In this document: positions 1-6,958 of the stretch, in pieces
How positions within the stretch are numbered: position 1 is the stretch's first letter
Layout: the number at the start of each line of letters is the position of its first letter
Source: JASMHC01 sp964476515
GTDB lineage: Bacteria; Pseudomonadota; Alphaproteobacteria; Rhodobacterales; Rhodobacteraceae
Direction: 5' to 3'
NCBI GenBank assembly: GCA_964476515.1
Contig: CAYZAY010000097.1
Location: 1-9,198 of the forward strand
Length of the DNA: 9,198 nucleotides
Notes under the pieces: model-generated
What the model was told of the DNA's origin: nothing
Seen by the model: only the letters and a program-made list of their open reading frames with translations
Databases searched by the model: none
Program-made: the position numbers and the translations under genes

Positions 1-1643
1 TTTAGTTCTGCTGCTATCTTGGGGGCATCTAGGCCACCTTCGTTCCCCTGCCCGCCAGTCATTGCGACTGCATCGTTGTAAAGCACTTTGTAGGTAATCG
101 TTGTATCTGTTGCGACGGCAGCACGGATCGCCTGAACACCCGAATGGTTGTAGGTTCCGTCCCCAAGGTTCTGGAACACATGCGCCCGTTTTGAGAACAA
201 CGATTCGCCAATCCAGTTCGCCCCTTCGGCCCCCATATGCGTGAAACCAACGGTTTCGCGGTCCATCCACTGGACCATGTAGTGACATCCGATACCGGCG
301 TAAGCTCGCGATCCGTCGGGCACTTTGGTCGAACTATTATGCGGGCATCCCGCGCAGAAATAAGGCAGTCGCGTCGCCAGTTCCTCAGCATTGTCGGCCT
401 TGCGTGCATCTTGAATGGTTTGCATTCCTGCAAGAACGGCTTCAGTCCCCCGACCTTCGTCGCACAGAATCGCGCCAAGTTCGCTTGCAATCAAAATCGG
501 GTCAATCGCACCCCGTGTTGGGAATAGCTCTTTGCCGCCCTCACCCTTGTGCCAGCCGTAAACACGACGCCCACGACGATCATCAAAGATCGCTTCCTTG
601 ACCTGCACTTCGATCAGTTTGCGTTTTTCCTCAACAACAACGATCAGATCCAACCCTTCGGCCCAATCGTGAAAGCCTTTCATATCAAGCGGCCAAACCT
701 GACCCACTTTGTATGTCGTTATTCCAAGACGCTCGGCCTCTGCTTCGTCGATGCCAAGCAAGGCCAACGCATGCTGAAGGTCCAACCAGTTCTTTCCAGC
801 CGCAACAAACCCGATCTTGGCGCCCGGCTTGCCCCAAACGCGCTTATCAAGTTTGTTTGCATGTGAAAAAGCCTCGGCTGCGAAGCGCTTATAATCGATC
901 ATCCGCGCTTCTTGCGCTGTCGGAGTATCGGTCAAGCGGATATTCAACCCACCTGCGGGCATGTCAAAATCAGGCGTGACAAGTTCCATCCGCAAAGGAT
1001 CACCGTCTACAACCGATGTTACTTCGATAGTGTCCTTCATAGTCTTTAGACCAACCCAAACACCGGCGAACCGCGACAATGCAAACGCATACGCCCCGTA
1101 ATCGAGAATTTCCTGAACACCCGCAGGGCTGACAATTGGCATATAGGCATCAACCAACGCCCATTCGCTTTGATGCAGAACGGTCGAACTTTCGCCGGTG
1201 TGATCGTCGCCCAGTGCCATAACAACACCCCCCAACGGGCTGGTGCCCGCCATGTTGGCATGGCGCATCGCATCGCCTGACCTGTCTACGCCGGGGCCTT
1301 TACCGTACCAAAGCCCGTATACGCCGTCATAGGCCCCTTCGCCGCGAAGCTCTGCCTGTTGCGCACCCCAATGGGCTGTGGCCGCCAAATCCTCGTTCAT
1401 ACCGAACTGGAATGTCACATTATTGTCAGCCAGCTCTTTTTCGGCACGCTGCATCTGAATATCAACAGCCCCAAGAGGAGACCCACGGTATCCGGTGACG
1501 TATCCAGCGGTGTTATGACCAGCCGCGTGATCCCGCGCGCTTTGGTTCAGCATCAAGCGCACAAGGGCTTGGGTGCCGTTCAAAAGCAGATTAGATTTTG
1601 TCAGATCAAAGCGGTCTTCAAGACTGATAGACTGGATGTTCAC
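1..1643 (-). CDS. Indolepyruvate ferredoxin oxidoreductase family protein, 5' part (cut by left edge)
   Basis: This is the N-terminal 547 residues of a large fused alpha/beta 2-oxoacid:ferredoxin oxidoreductase; the family is usually about 1,100-1,160 residues. It oxidatively decarboxylates aryl pyruvates (indolepyruvate, phenylpyruvate) to acyl-CoA, using thiamine diphosphate and passing electrons to a soluble acceptor. The frame is open from position 1643 to the edge. The N-terminal pyrimidine-binding part includes GYRGSPLGAVD, NEDLAATAHWG and YGKGPGVDRSGDA. The C-terminal ThDP part begins near residue 425, with the FCAGCPHN motif (Cys430, Cys433), GIGCHYM, and the Mg/ThDP motif GDGTYNHSG (Gly494-Asp495). 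The start is GTG, with GGGAGG seven bases upstream (1651-1656); a nearby ATG at 1650 is out of frame and soon stops. In Phaeobacter, an enzyme of this family (ior1) is linked to phenylalanine breakdown to phenylacetyl-CoA; that role here is inference. It is divergent from a LysR regulator. Confidence 0.93.
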   Translation of the reverse strand, partial: MNIQSISLEDRFDLTKSNLLLNGTQALVRLMLNQSARDHAAGHNTAGYVTGYRGSPLGAVDIQMQRAEKELADNNVTFQFGMNEDLAATAHWGAQQAELRGEGAYDGVYGLWYGKGPGVDRSGDAMRHANMAGTSPLGGVVMALGDDHTGESSTVLHQSEWALVDAYMPIVSPAGVQEILDYGAYAFALSRFAGVWVGLKTMKDTIEVTSVVDGDPLRMELVTPDFDMPAGGLNIRLTDTPTAQEARMIDYKRFAAEAFSHANKLDKRVWGKPGAKIGFVAAGKNWLDLQHALALLGIDEAEAERLGITTYKVGQVWPLDMKGFHDWAEGLDLIVVVEEKRKLIEVQVKEAIFDDRRGRRVYGWHKGEGGKELFPTRGAIDPILIASELGAILCDEGRGTEAVLAGMQTIQDARKADNAEELATRLPYFCAGCPHNSSTKVPDGSRAYAGIGCHYMVQWMDRETVGFTHMGAEGANWIGESLFSKRAHVFQNLGDGTYNHSGVQAIRAAVATDTTITYKVLYNDAVAMTGGQGNEGGLDAPKIAAEL

Positions 1644-1666
1644 AGCGCATCCTCCCGATACAATAT

Positions 1667-1680
1667 GTAGATTAGTCTAC
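1667..1680. repeat. Palindrome at the predicted transcription start of the oxidoreductase gene
   Basis: GTAGA (1667-1671), TTAG, TCTAC (1676-1680) form a 14-base inverted repeat with five-base arms. It overlaps the predicted start point of the minus-strand transcript, 24-37 bases upstream of the GTG. It could be a second regulator half-site or a small 5'-leader hairpin; the sequence does not decide between them. Confidence 0.35.
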
Positions 1681-1684
1681 CTCA

Positions 1685-1713
1685 ATAATAGGTCTCAATT
1701 ACTGACCTAACAA
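1685..1713 (-). promoter_or_regulatory. Predicted sigma-70-type promoter of the ferredoxin oxidoreductase gene
   Basis: Reading the minus strand, TTGTTA (1713-1708) is followed by exactly 17 bases and then TATTAT (1690-1685), which matches five of six bases of the -10 consensus. The expected start point is near 1678, giving a leader of about 35 bases before the GTG at 1643. This was judged by eye only. Confidence 0.55.
1689..1709. promoter_or_regulatory. Candidate LysR-type operator (T-N11-A inverted repeat)
   Basis: Perfect six-base arms TAGGTC (1689-1694) and GACCTA (1704-1709) flank a nine-base centre. Inside lies GGTC-N9-GACC, so T1693 and A1705 form the T-N11-A core typical of LysR-family sites. 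It sits between a LysR gene and its divergent neighbour, in the spacer of the predicted oxidoreductase promoter. That position would suit repression or direct control by the adjacent regulator. Binding is inferred. Confidence 0.5.
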
Positions 1714-1798
1714 GTAAAAATTCAAAGACTGACCAGAGCTGCACTTATTTTTCCAAGAATTTCCTTTATGGTCGCGTTGTGAATCGAAAGTGAGCGGA

Positions 1799-2704
1799 AT
1801 GGACTGGGATAAACTAAGAATATTTCACGCAGTAGCAGATGCAGGTAGCCTGACCCACGCAGGCGACACCCTTCATTTATCGCAATCAGCCGTCAGTCGG
1901 CAGGTACGCGCGCTAGAAGAAAGCCTGAATACCACCCTTTTTCACCGTCACGCGCGGGGACTGATTCTTACCGAACAGGGTGAACTTCTGTTCGATGCGA
2001 CCAGTGCGATGATAAAACGTCTTGATGCGGCCGCCGCACGGATCAGGGACAGCGAAGAAGAGGTCTTTGGCGATCTGCGTGTAACCACCACGATTGGCTT
2101 TGGGTCTCTGTGGCTCGCGCCCCGTCTGGATAAACTATACGAAAAGTACCCCGATCTTCGCATCGACCTGATGCTAGAGGAAAAGGTTCTAGACCTACCC
2201 ATGCGCGAAGCCGATGTCGCGATCCGCATGAAAGAACCCTCGCAGGCTGACCTAATCCGCAAAAGACTGATGTCCGTGCGCATGCGACTTTACGCGTCAC
2301 AGGATTATCTCGACCTCAACGGCGAGATTGAAGACGCCGACGATCTGAAAAACCATCGCCTGATTTGCCAAAACACAACCTCTGCTCAGGTTTCTGCGGG
2401 CGCGCAGTTGGTACAGAATCTTCAAGCCCGTGGCGTCAAATCCATGCTGACGGTGAACAACTACTACGGCGTACTACAAGCCGTGCGCCATAATCTGGGT
2501 GTTGGGGTGCTGCCCGATTACCTGATCGAAGACTTTCCGGACATGATCCGGGTCCTGCCAGAGCTCGAATCCAGCGAAGTTCCTGTGTATTTGGCATACC
2601 CCGAAGAACTTAGGCATTCTCAGCGCATTCACGCCTTCCGTGACTTTGTTCAGGACGAAGTGATATCCCACAGGAAAAAGCTTAAAAAAGAAGGTCTTAA
2701 CTAA
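1799..2704 (+). CDS. LysR-family transcriptional regulator
   Basis: A 301-residue LysR-type regulator of typical family length. The N-terminal winged helix-turn-helix covers about residues 1-62 (LRIFHAVADAGSLTHAGDTL, then LSQSAVSRQVRALEE, then LFHRHARGLILTEQGE). A linker helix follows (about 62-85), and then the periplasmic-binding-like effector domain, starting near VFGDLRVTTTIGFGS and ending around residue 295. I chose ATG 1799 because MDWDKLRIF is the usual beginning in close relatives as I remember them and because AGTGAG lies just upstream. An in-frame GTG at 1790 would add three residues (MSG). It is divergent from the ferredoxin oxidoreductase gene, so control of that gene and of itself is the natural inference; the effector may be an aromatic amino acid or 2-oxoacid. 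Closely similar regulators occur in many roseobacters next to other genes, so the pairing alone does not prove the target. Confidence 0.93.
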   Translation: MDWDKLRIFHAVADAGSLTHAGDTLHLSQSAVSRQVRALEESLNTTLFHRHARGLILTEQGELLFDATSAMIKRLDAAAARIRDSEEEVFGDLRVTTTIGFGSLWLAPRLDKLYEKYPDLRIDLMLEEKVLDLPMREADVAIRMKEPSQADLIRKRLMSVRMRLYASQDYLDLNGEIEDADDLKNHRLICQNTTSAQVSAGAQLVQNLQARGVKSMLTVNNYYGVLQAVRHNLGVGVLPDYLIEDFPDMIRVLPELESSEVPVYLAYPEELRHSQRIHAFRDFVQDEVISHRKKLKKEGLN

Positions 2705-2729
2705 GGGTTGCACAGAGCGCATAACGGGT

Positions 2730-2754
2730 ATGCTGCATCTGCAGTATGTTTTTT
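2730..2754 (+). terminator. Weak hairpin plus T-run after the LysR gene
   Basis: ATGCTGC (2730-2736) pairs with GCAGTAT (2741-2747), with one G-T wobble and a four-base loop, followed by GTTTTTT (2748-2754). It starts 25 bases past the LysR stop, so it may be that gene's intrinsic terminator. The stem is weak. Its core, CTGC-N4-GCAG, may instead be a protein binding site. Confidence 0.35.
2733..2744. promoter_or_regulatory. CTGC-N4-GCAG box, copy 1
   Basis: CTGCATCTGCAG is a perfect interrupted palindrome. It fits the CTGC-N3/4-GCAG pattern reported for the polyhydroxyalkanoate regulator PhaR in Paracoccus and Rhodobacter. It overlaps the weak hairpin above and lies upstream of the possible small RNA. 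A short pattern like this can occur by chance. Confidence 0.25.
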
Positions 2755-2787
2755 CTTGAATATGAGCCTTACGCACATTAATTCAAT

Positions 2788-2874
2788 TCTCGAAGGCGGT
2801 AATCGAGTTCTTCTCTTATCACCTTCAACCTCCCTGTTGGACTTAGGCCGAGCTTTTAGCTCGGCCTTTTTTTT
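2788..2874 (+). ncRNA. Possible small RNA between the LysR gene and purL
   Basis: A compact layout typical of bacterial small RNAs is visible. There is a hairpin CTCGA/TCGAG with a nine-base loop (2789-2807), then an unpaired CT-rich stretch with CCTCCCT (2808-2840), then a strong intrinsic terminator (2845-2874). A possible -35 TTGAAT lies at 2754-2759, with an AT-rich -10 region near 2775-2782. No convincing reading frame lies inside: the only open frame reads straight through the terminator stem. It could instead be just a long 3' end of the LysR transcript. Confidence 0.32.
2845..2874 (+). terminator. Strong Rho-independent terminator
   Basis: AGGCCGAGC (2845-2853) and GCTCGGCCT (2859-2867) form a perfect nine-base GC-rich stem with a five-base loop, followed by an unbroken run of eight T (2867-2874). 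It points along the plus strand and isolates purL from upstream transcription. It lies 141 bases past the LysR stop, unusually far for a terminator serving only that gene. Confidence 0.88.
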
Positions 2875-2920
2875 GGCTAATCGAAATTTGGTTGCGACAA
2901 ACAGGCAAAATAGGTCTTTT

Positions 2921-2932
2921 CTGCAGTTGCAG
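2921..2932. promoter_or_regulatory. CTGC-N4-GCAG box, copy 2, upstream of purL
   Basis: CTGCAGTTGCAG has the same arms and spacing as the box at 2733-2744, and lies 66 bases before the purL start. Two copies within 200 bases of non-coding DNA make a shared DNA-binding protein plausible but unproven. I found no convincing purL promoter by eye in 2875-2998. Confidence 0.25.
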
Positions 2933-2998
2933 CCCCTTCCCCCCAAGCACTCCTTGCCCTAAAAGCAGCCCCAATCAGCACTCTGGGGACATTCTGTT

Positions 2999-5158
2999 AT
3001 GCAAGATCCGGCGATCACGCCCGACCTGATTGAGGCCCACGGCCTTAAGCCTGAAGAATACAAAGAGATCATCCGCATCCTGAACCGCGAACCGAACTTT
3101 ACTGAGCTCGGCATTTTCTCGGCGATGTGGAACGAGCACTGTTCGTATAAATCCTCAAAGAAGTGGCTTCGCACGCTGCCGACCGAAGGCCCCCAAGTTA
3201 TCTGCGGTCCGGGCGAAAACGCTGGCATCGTAGATATCGGTGATGGTCAAGCCGTGGTTTTCAAAATGGAAAGCCACAACCACCCGTCTTACATCGAACC
3301 TTACCAAGGCGCGGCTACCGGCGTTGGCGGTATTCTTCGTGATGTCTTCACCATGGGCGCCCGTCCCGTGGCTGCAATGAATTCACTGTCGTTCGGCGAA
3401 AAAGACCACCACAAAACGCGCCAGCTTGTGCACGGCGTGGTCGAAGGCGTTGGCGGCTACGGCAACTGCTTCGGCGTTCCAACCGTTGGCGGCGAAGTTC
3501 GCTTTGATCCGGCCTATAATGGCAATTGCCTTGTGAACGCATTTGCCGCTGGTCTCTGTGACGCAGACAAAATCTATTACTCCGAAGCCTCGGGCGTCGG
3601 CATGCCCGTCGTTTATCTCGGCGCTAAAACCGGCCGTGACGGTGTTGGCGGCGCGACGATGGCCTCGGCTGAGTTTGACGAAAGCATCGAAGAAAAGCGC
3701 CCTACCGTTCAGGTTGGTGACCCGTTCACCGAAAAGCGTCTGATGGAAGCGACGCTTGAACTGATGGCGACCGGTGCTGTGATCTCGATTCAGGATATGG
3801 GCGCTGCTGGTCTTACCTGTTCAGCTGTTGAGATGGGCGACAAAGGCAAACTTGGCATCCGATTGAACCTCGAAGACGTACCACAGCGCGAAGAGAACAT
3901 GACAGCCTATGAAATGATGCTGTCGGAATCTCAGGAACGCATGTTGATGGTGCTGAAGCCTGAAAAAGAATCCGAAGCCCGCGCTGTGTTCGACAAATGG
4001 GACCTCGATTTTGCTATCGTCGGCGAAACCATCGCCGAAGACCGCTTCCTGATTATGCAGAACGGTGAATGCAAAGCCGACCTGCCGCTTTCGACCCTCG
4101 CATCATCCGCACCAGAATACGACCGCCCTTGGGTTCCCACCGAAGTGAACGCCGAAATGGACGACGTGCCTGAAATCGACGCGATTGACGGTCTCAAAGC
4201 CCTGATCGGTTCGATCAATTACTGCTCGCGCCAATGGGTCTATGAACAATACGACCACATGGTTATGGCCGATACAGCCCGCGCACCCGGTCTGGGCTCG
4301 GGTGTGATACGCGTCCACGGCACCAAAAAGCTGCTGGCTTTCACCAGCGACGTGACCCCGCGCTATGTCAAAGCCAACCCAATTGAGGGTGGCAAACAAG
4401 CCGTGGCAGAAGCCTACCGCAACTTGACCGCTGTTGGCGCAACCCCGTTGGCAACCACCGACAACCTGAACTTCGGCAACCCCGAAAAGCCTGAAATCAT
4501 GGGCCAGTTCGTCGGCGCGATTCAAGGTATCGGTGAAGCTGTAGCGGCACTCGACGTGCCAATCGTTTCGGGCAACGTATCGCTTTATAATGAAACCGAC
4601 GGTCAGGCGATCCTACCAACGCCAACCATCGGCGCTGTTGGTCTAATCGCATCAGAAGACAAAATGATCGGTCGCGAAGTCCGCGACGGCCATGTTGCGC
4701 TTCTGATTGGCGATACCAACGGCCATCTCGGTCAGTCAGCATTGCTGGCAGAAGTTTTCAACCGCGAAGACGGCGACGCGCCTGCAGTCGATCTTGATGC
4801 TGAAAAGCGCAACGGAGACTTCATCCGCGACAACCACGAATGGATCACCGCTTGTACCGACCTTAGCGACGGTGGTCTTGCTGTAGCCGCGTTCGAAATG
4901 GCCGAAACCGCTGGCGTTGGTGTCCATCTGGACGAAGCCGACACAGCAACCCTGTTTGGCGAAGATCAGGGCCGTTATCTCGTTGCTTGTAACTTTGACC
5001 AAGCCGAAGCGCTGATGATGGCCGCAGGTCAGGCAAGGGTAACGCTTACCTCTGTGGGCCGTTTCACTGGCGATAGCGTCAAACTTGGTCACTCAGAAGC
5101 GCCGCTGGAAGAACTTTCGGCGATCTTCCGCGGAACATTTGCGGAAACATTTGCATAA
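2999..5158 (+). CDS. purL: Phosphoribosylformylglycinamidine synthase subunit PurL
   Basis: PurL carries out the ATP-dependent conversion of formylglycinamide ribonucleotide to formylglycinamidine ribonucleotide, the fourth step of purine synthesis. At 719 residues it is the short form that works with separate PurS and PurQ subunits, neither of which is in this window. The sequence shows the N-terminal AIRS-like half with MWNEHCSYKSS (His47), CGPGENAG, the SHNHPS motif (His93-Ser97) and GAATGVGGILRD. The second AIRS-like half has SDVTPRYVKANP, SGNVSLYNE and DLSDGGLAVA (Asp621-Ala630). The length is normal and the frame unbroken. ATG 2999 has GGGGA nine bases upstream. It stands as a single gene: a strong terminator lies before it, and a palindromic repeat begins ten bases after its stop. 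Confidence 0.97.
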   Translation: MQDPAITPDLIEAHGLKPEEYKEIIRILNREPNFTELGIFSAMWNEHCSYKSSKKWLRTLPTEGPQVICGPGENAGIVDIGDGQAVVFKMESHNHPSYIEPYQGAATGVGGILRDVFTMGARPVAAMNSLSFGEKDHHKTRQLVHGVVEGVGGYGNCFGVPTVGGEVRFDPAYNGNCLVNAFAAGLCDADKIYYSEASGVGMPVVYLGAKTGRDGVGGATMASAEFDESIEEKRPTVQVGDPFTEKRLMEATLELMATGAVISIQDMGAAGLTCSAVEMGDKGKLGIRLNLEDVPQREENMTAYEMMLSESQERMLMVLKPEKESEARAVFDKWDLDFAIVGETIAEDRFLIMQNGECKADLPLSTLASSAPEYDRPWVPTEVNAEMDDVPEIDAIDGLKALIGSINYCSRQWVYEQYDHMVMADTARAPGLGSGVIRVHGTKKLLAFTSDVTPRYVKANPIEGGKQAVAEAYRNLTAVGATPLATTDNLNFGNPEKPEIMGQFVGAIQGIGEAVAALDVPIVSGNVSLYNETDGQAILPTPTIGAVGLIASEDKMIGREVRDGHVALLIGDTNGHLGQSALLAEVFNREDGDAPAVDLDAEKRNGDFIRDNHEWITACTDLSDGGLAVAAFEMAETAGVGVHLDEADTATLFGEDQGRYLVACNFDQAEALMMAAGQARVTLTSVGRFTGDSVKLGHSEAPLEELSAIFRGTFAETFA

Positions 5159-5168
5159 ATTAAAATGA

Positions 5169-5247
5169 TGTCATCCCCGCGAAAGCGGGGACCTCGACAG
5201 GCAAGGCGCTAGGTTTTGAGAGATCCCAAATCAAGTCCGGGATGACA
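5169..5247. repeat. 79-bp palindromic intergenic repeat, copy 1
   Basis: The element is bounded by TGTCATCCC and GGGATGACA, which are inverse complements. Its left inner hairpin is perfect: CCCCGC, GAAA loop, GCGGGG (5175-5190). The right inner hairpin has decayed, with CCCAAA facing TCCGGG. By my count it differs from the copy at 6120-6198 at nine of 79 positions, with no length difference and the same orientation. It begins ten bases after the purL stop. Repeats of this type are common between genes in alphaproteobacteria and may act at RNA 3' ends; a role here is not shown. The rest of the gap, 5248-5336, holds nothing else I can name. Confidence 0.85.
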
Positions 5248-5336
5248 TTCAACAATTCAACCCACCTTTTCTCTTCCCAAATTACAAAAGCTCAGACAAA
5301 GTTTTTTTCCAAGACCAACTCTTGCGGAATCCCTCC

Positions 5337-6116
5337 ATGATCCTTTCAAACATCGTCGATCTCAAAACCCACCCCATCAACGATCCGGCTTTCGGCAGGC
5401 AATGCAATGAAACACTCGACCGCGACGGTGCGCTTGTTTTGAAAGGTTTCATAACGCCCGACGCGCTTGAAGCCATGCAAACAGAAAGCAACAAAAAGTC
5501 CGACCGCGCCTTTTTCTGCGCCCAGGACCATTCGGTCTATCTAACCCCAAACGACCCTGACTTCGCCGCCGATCACCCAAAGAACCGTCAGGTAATTTCA
5601 TCCAAAGGCTGCATCTGTGATGATGACGTGTCCGCTGACTCGCCACTACGCCAACTCTACGACAGCGAAGTCTTCCGCAGCTTCATCAAAACCACCACCG
5701 GGCAACCCGAACTCCACCCCTACGCCGACCCGCTTTCGTCGATCAACGTGCACTACCACAAAAAAGGTCAGGAACTCGGCTGGCACTTCGACAACTCGTC
5801 CTTTGCCACAACGCTTTTGATCCAGAAAACCGAAGCGGGCAGCGCCTTTGAATACGTCAAGGACCTGCGCGACGCGGATGCCAGTGAAATGAACTACGAC
5901 GGAGTTGGCCAGCTTCTGAACGGAGAAACCAAGCCCGACGTCCTCAGCCAGGAACCTGGCGATCTGGTATTGTTCCGAGGACGAAATTCAATTCACCGCG
6001 TCACCCCGAATGAATCCGACACAACAAGAATCCTCGCCGTTCTCGCATATAATAACGCCCCAGGGGTCGAACTCTCTGAGAGCGCAAGAATGACGTTTTA
6101 CGGTCGGCTGAGTTAA
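5337..6116 (+). CDS. Fe(II)/2-oxoglutarate dioxygenase, HalD/BesD-like family, probable hydroxylase
   Basis: A 259-residue protein with a jelly-roll dioxygenase core. The probable metal ligands are the HFD motif in GWHFDNSSFATTLL (His150, Asp152) and His220 in NSIHRVTP. Arg231 in TTRILAVLAYN probably holds 2-oxoglutarate. PGDLVLFRGRN and the C-terminal RMTFYGRL are hallmarks of the group often annotated as HalD/BesD-like or ArpA. True radical halogenases of this group (BesD) have Gly where this protein has Asp152, so it should hydroxylate rather than halogenate. The substrate is unknown; a free amino acid such as lysine is a guess from the family. ATG 5337 is preferred over an in-frame TTG at 5322; GGA lies about eight bases upstream of it. 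The gene is convergent with a MerR regulator and has a 79-bp repeat on each side. No signal peptide is visible, so it should be cytoplasmic. Confidence 0.85.
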   Translation: MILSNIVDLKTHPINDPAFGRQCNETLDRDGALVLKGFITPDALEAMQTESNKKSDRAFFCAQDHSVYLTPNDPDFAADHPKNRQVISSKGCICDDDVSADSPLRQLYDSEVFRSFIKTTTGQPELHPYADPLSSINVHYHKKGQELGWHFDNSSFATTLLIQKTEAGSAFEYVKDLRDADASEMNYDGVGQLLNGETKPDVLSQEPGDLVLFRGRNSIHRVTPNESDTTRILAVLAYNNAPGVELSESARMTFYGRLS

Positions 6117-6119
6117 GAA

Positions 6120-6198
6120 TGTCATCCCCGCGAAAGCGGGGACCTCGTTAGGCAAGGCGCTAGACCTCAAGAGATCCCGGATCAAGTCCGGGATGACA
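6120..6198. repeat. 79-bp palindromic intergenic repeat, copy 2, overlapping the MerR gene 3' end
   Basis: Same element as at 5169-5247, and the better preserved copy. The left hairpin CCCCGC-GAAA-GCGGGG is perfect, and the right hairpin CCCGGA-TCAAG-TCCGGG is also perfect. The ends TGTCATCCC and GGGATGACA are inverse complements. It begins three bases after the dioxygenase stop. Its right 17 bases encode the last residues and the stop codon of the convergent MerR gene. Both convergent transcripts would carry the folded element at their 3' ends, which could serve as a terminator or stabiliser; no T-run is present. Confidence 0.87.
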
Positions 6199-6952
6199 CG
6201 TCACGCCCCGCATACCCCTTCATAACCCGTGGCAACCATTCGCTAAACTTCGGCGCCAATGCTTCATACCGCACAACAAAATCCGGATGCGACAAATACA
6301 TATCCGCCAATCCAGCGTAGGCCAATTTCGAACACTCCCTGCCCCACATCGACGCCACCCAAGCCCTATGTTCGTCACACAAAGCATCCGCAGCATCTGC
6401 ACCAGCCTGAAACGCATCAACTAGCGCGCCCTCAAGCTCTTTCAACCTCTCCATTTGCCCCTCCATCCCCTCGGGAATCTTCTGAACAGCCACCTTCGAG
6501 GCCGCAATCGCCTCGGCCATCGCTTCGCCATAGGTCTCAATCAGCCAAGCCTCATACTCAGCCTGCTTTTCCGCCGAAAACGGCTTGTATAAATCCTCAA
6601 TGCTCATCTGATGTCCTTCCTTCGCATGTTCAATCGCATCATCAAGCGTCTCAAGAACCCCCCGCAGCCCGTCCAGCTTGTCCGCCAGCATAGCCTTCTG
6701 CCGTTGCAACCGGTCCAACCGGTCGCCACCGTCCATCAACTCTGCAATCTCGGCCAGTCCGAACTTAATCGCGCGCCACGCAAGAATCTCTTGCAGCCGC
6801 TCCAGATCCTCTTGCCCATAGGCCCGATAGCCGTTGTCCCGCACAAATGCTGCCAACAGCCCGATCTCGTCGTAATGCCTAAGCATCCGCACCGAAACAC
6901 CCGACGCCTTGGCCACTTCGCCGATAGAATATGTCTTGATTCGTTTATCCAT
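6182..6952 (-). CDS. MerR-family regulator with TipAS-like effector domain
   Basis: A 256-residue regulator. The MerR winged helix-turn-helix occupies about residues 8-76 (YSIGEVAKASGVSVRMLRHYDEIGLL, then NGYRAYGQEDLERLQ). A dimerisation coiled coil follows at about 80-118 (DRLDRLQRQKAMLADKLDGL). A helical TipAS-like domain spans about 130-250 (YKPFSAEKQAEYEAWLIETYGEAM ... DEHRAWVASMWG ... YLSHPDFVVRYEALAPKFSEWL). In TipAL such domains bind thiopeptides and other hydrophobic compounds; the ligand here is unknown. I chose ATG 6952 because the alternative GTG at 6973 lies inside the predicted operator. The ATG is itself about where transcription should begin, so the mRNA may be leaderless. The last five residues (VSSRT) and the TGA come from the 79-bp repeat. 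It is convergent with the dioxygenase and divergent from bolA. Confidence 0.9.
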   Translation of the reverse strand: MDKRIKTYSIGEVAKASGVSVRMLRHYDEIGLLAAFVRDNGYRAYGQEDLERLQEILAWRAIKFGLAEIAELMDGGDRLDRLQRQKAMLADKLDGLRGVLETLDDAIEHAKEGHQMSIEDLYKPFSAEKQAEYEAWLIETYGEAMAEAIAASKVAVQKIPEGMEGQMERLKELEGALVDAFQAGADAADALCDEHRAWVASMWGRECSKLAYAGLADMYLSHPDFVVRYEALAPKFSEWLPRVMKGYAGRDVSSRT

Positions 6953-6958
6953 GGCCCT

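Noticed and set aside
59..1670. Several short open frames on both strands at the left end
   Set aside because: All are shadows of one long minus-strand frame that is open from 1643 to the edge and reads as an aryl-pyruvate ferredoxin oxidoreductase.
2708..2962. Open frame of 84 codons after the LysR gene
   Set aside because: It runs straight through the strong terminator stem and its T-run, its composition is unlike the neighbours, and no ribosome binding site precedes it.
5337..6116. Calling the dioxygenase a halogenase from its family name
   Set aside because: It has Asp152 in the metal-binding motif, where halogenases need a small residue to leave room for chloride.
5169..6198. Two copies of a hairpin repeat as a possible CRISPR array
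   Set aside because: There are only two copies, 873 bases apart, with an intact gene between them and no regular spacers.
5169..6198. Insertion sequence or composite transposon bounded by the repeats
   Set aside because: There is no transposase in the window, and the enclosed gene is an ordinary dioxygenase. The repeats look like non-autonomous intergenic palindromes, and I could not see clear target-site duplications.
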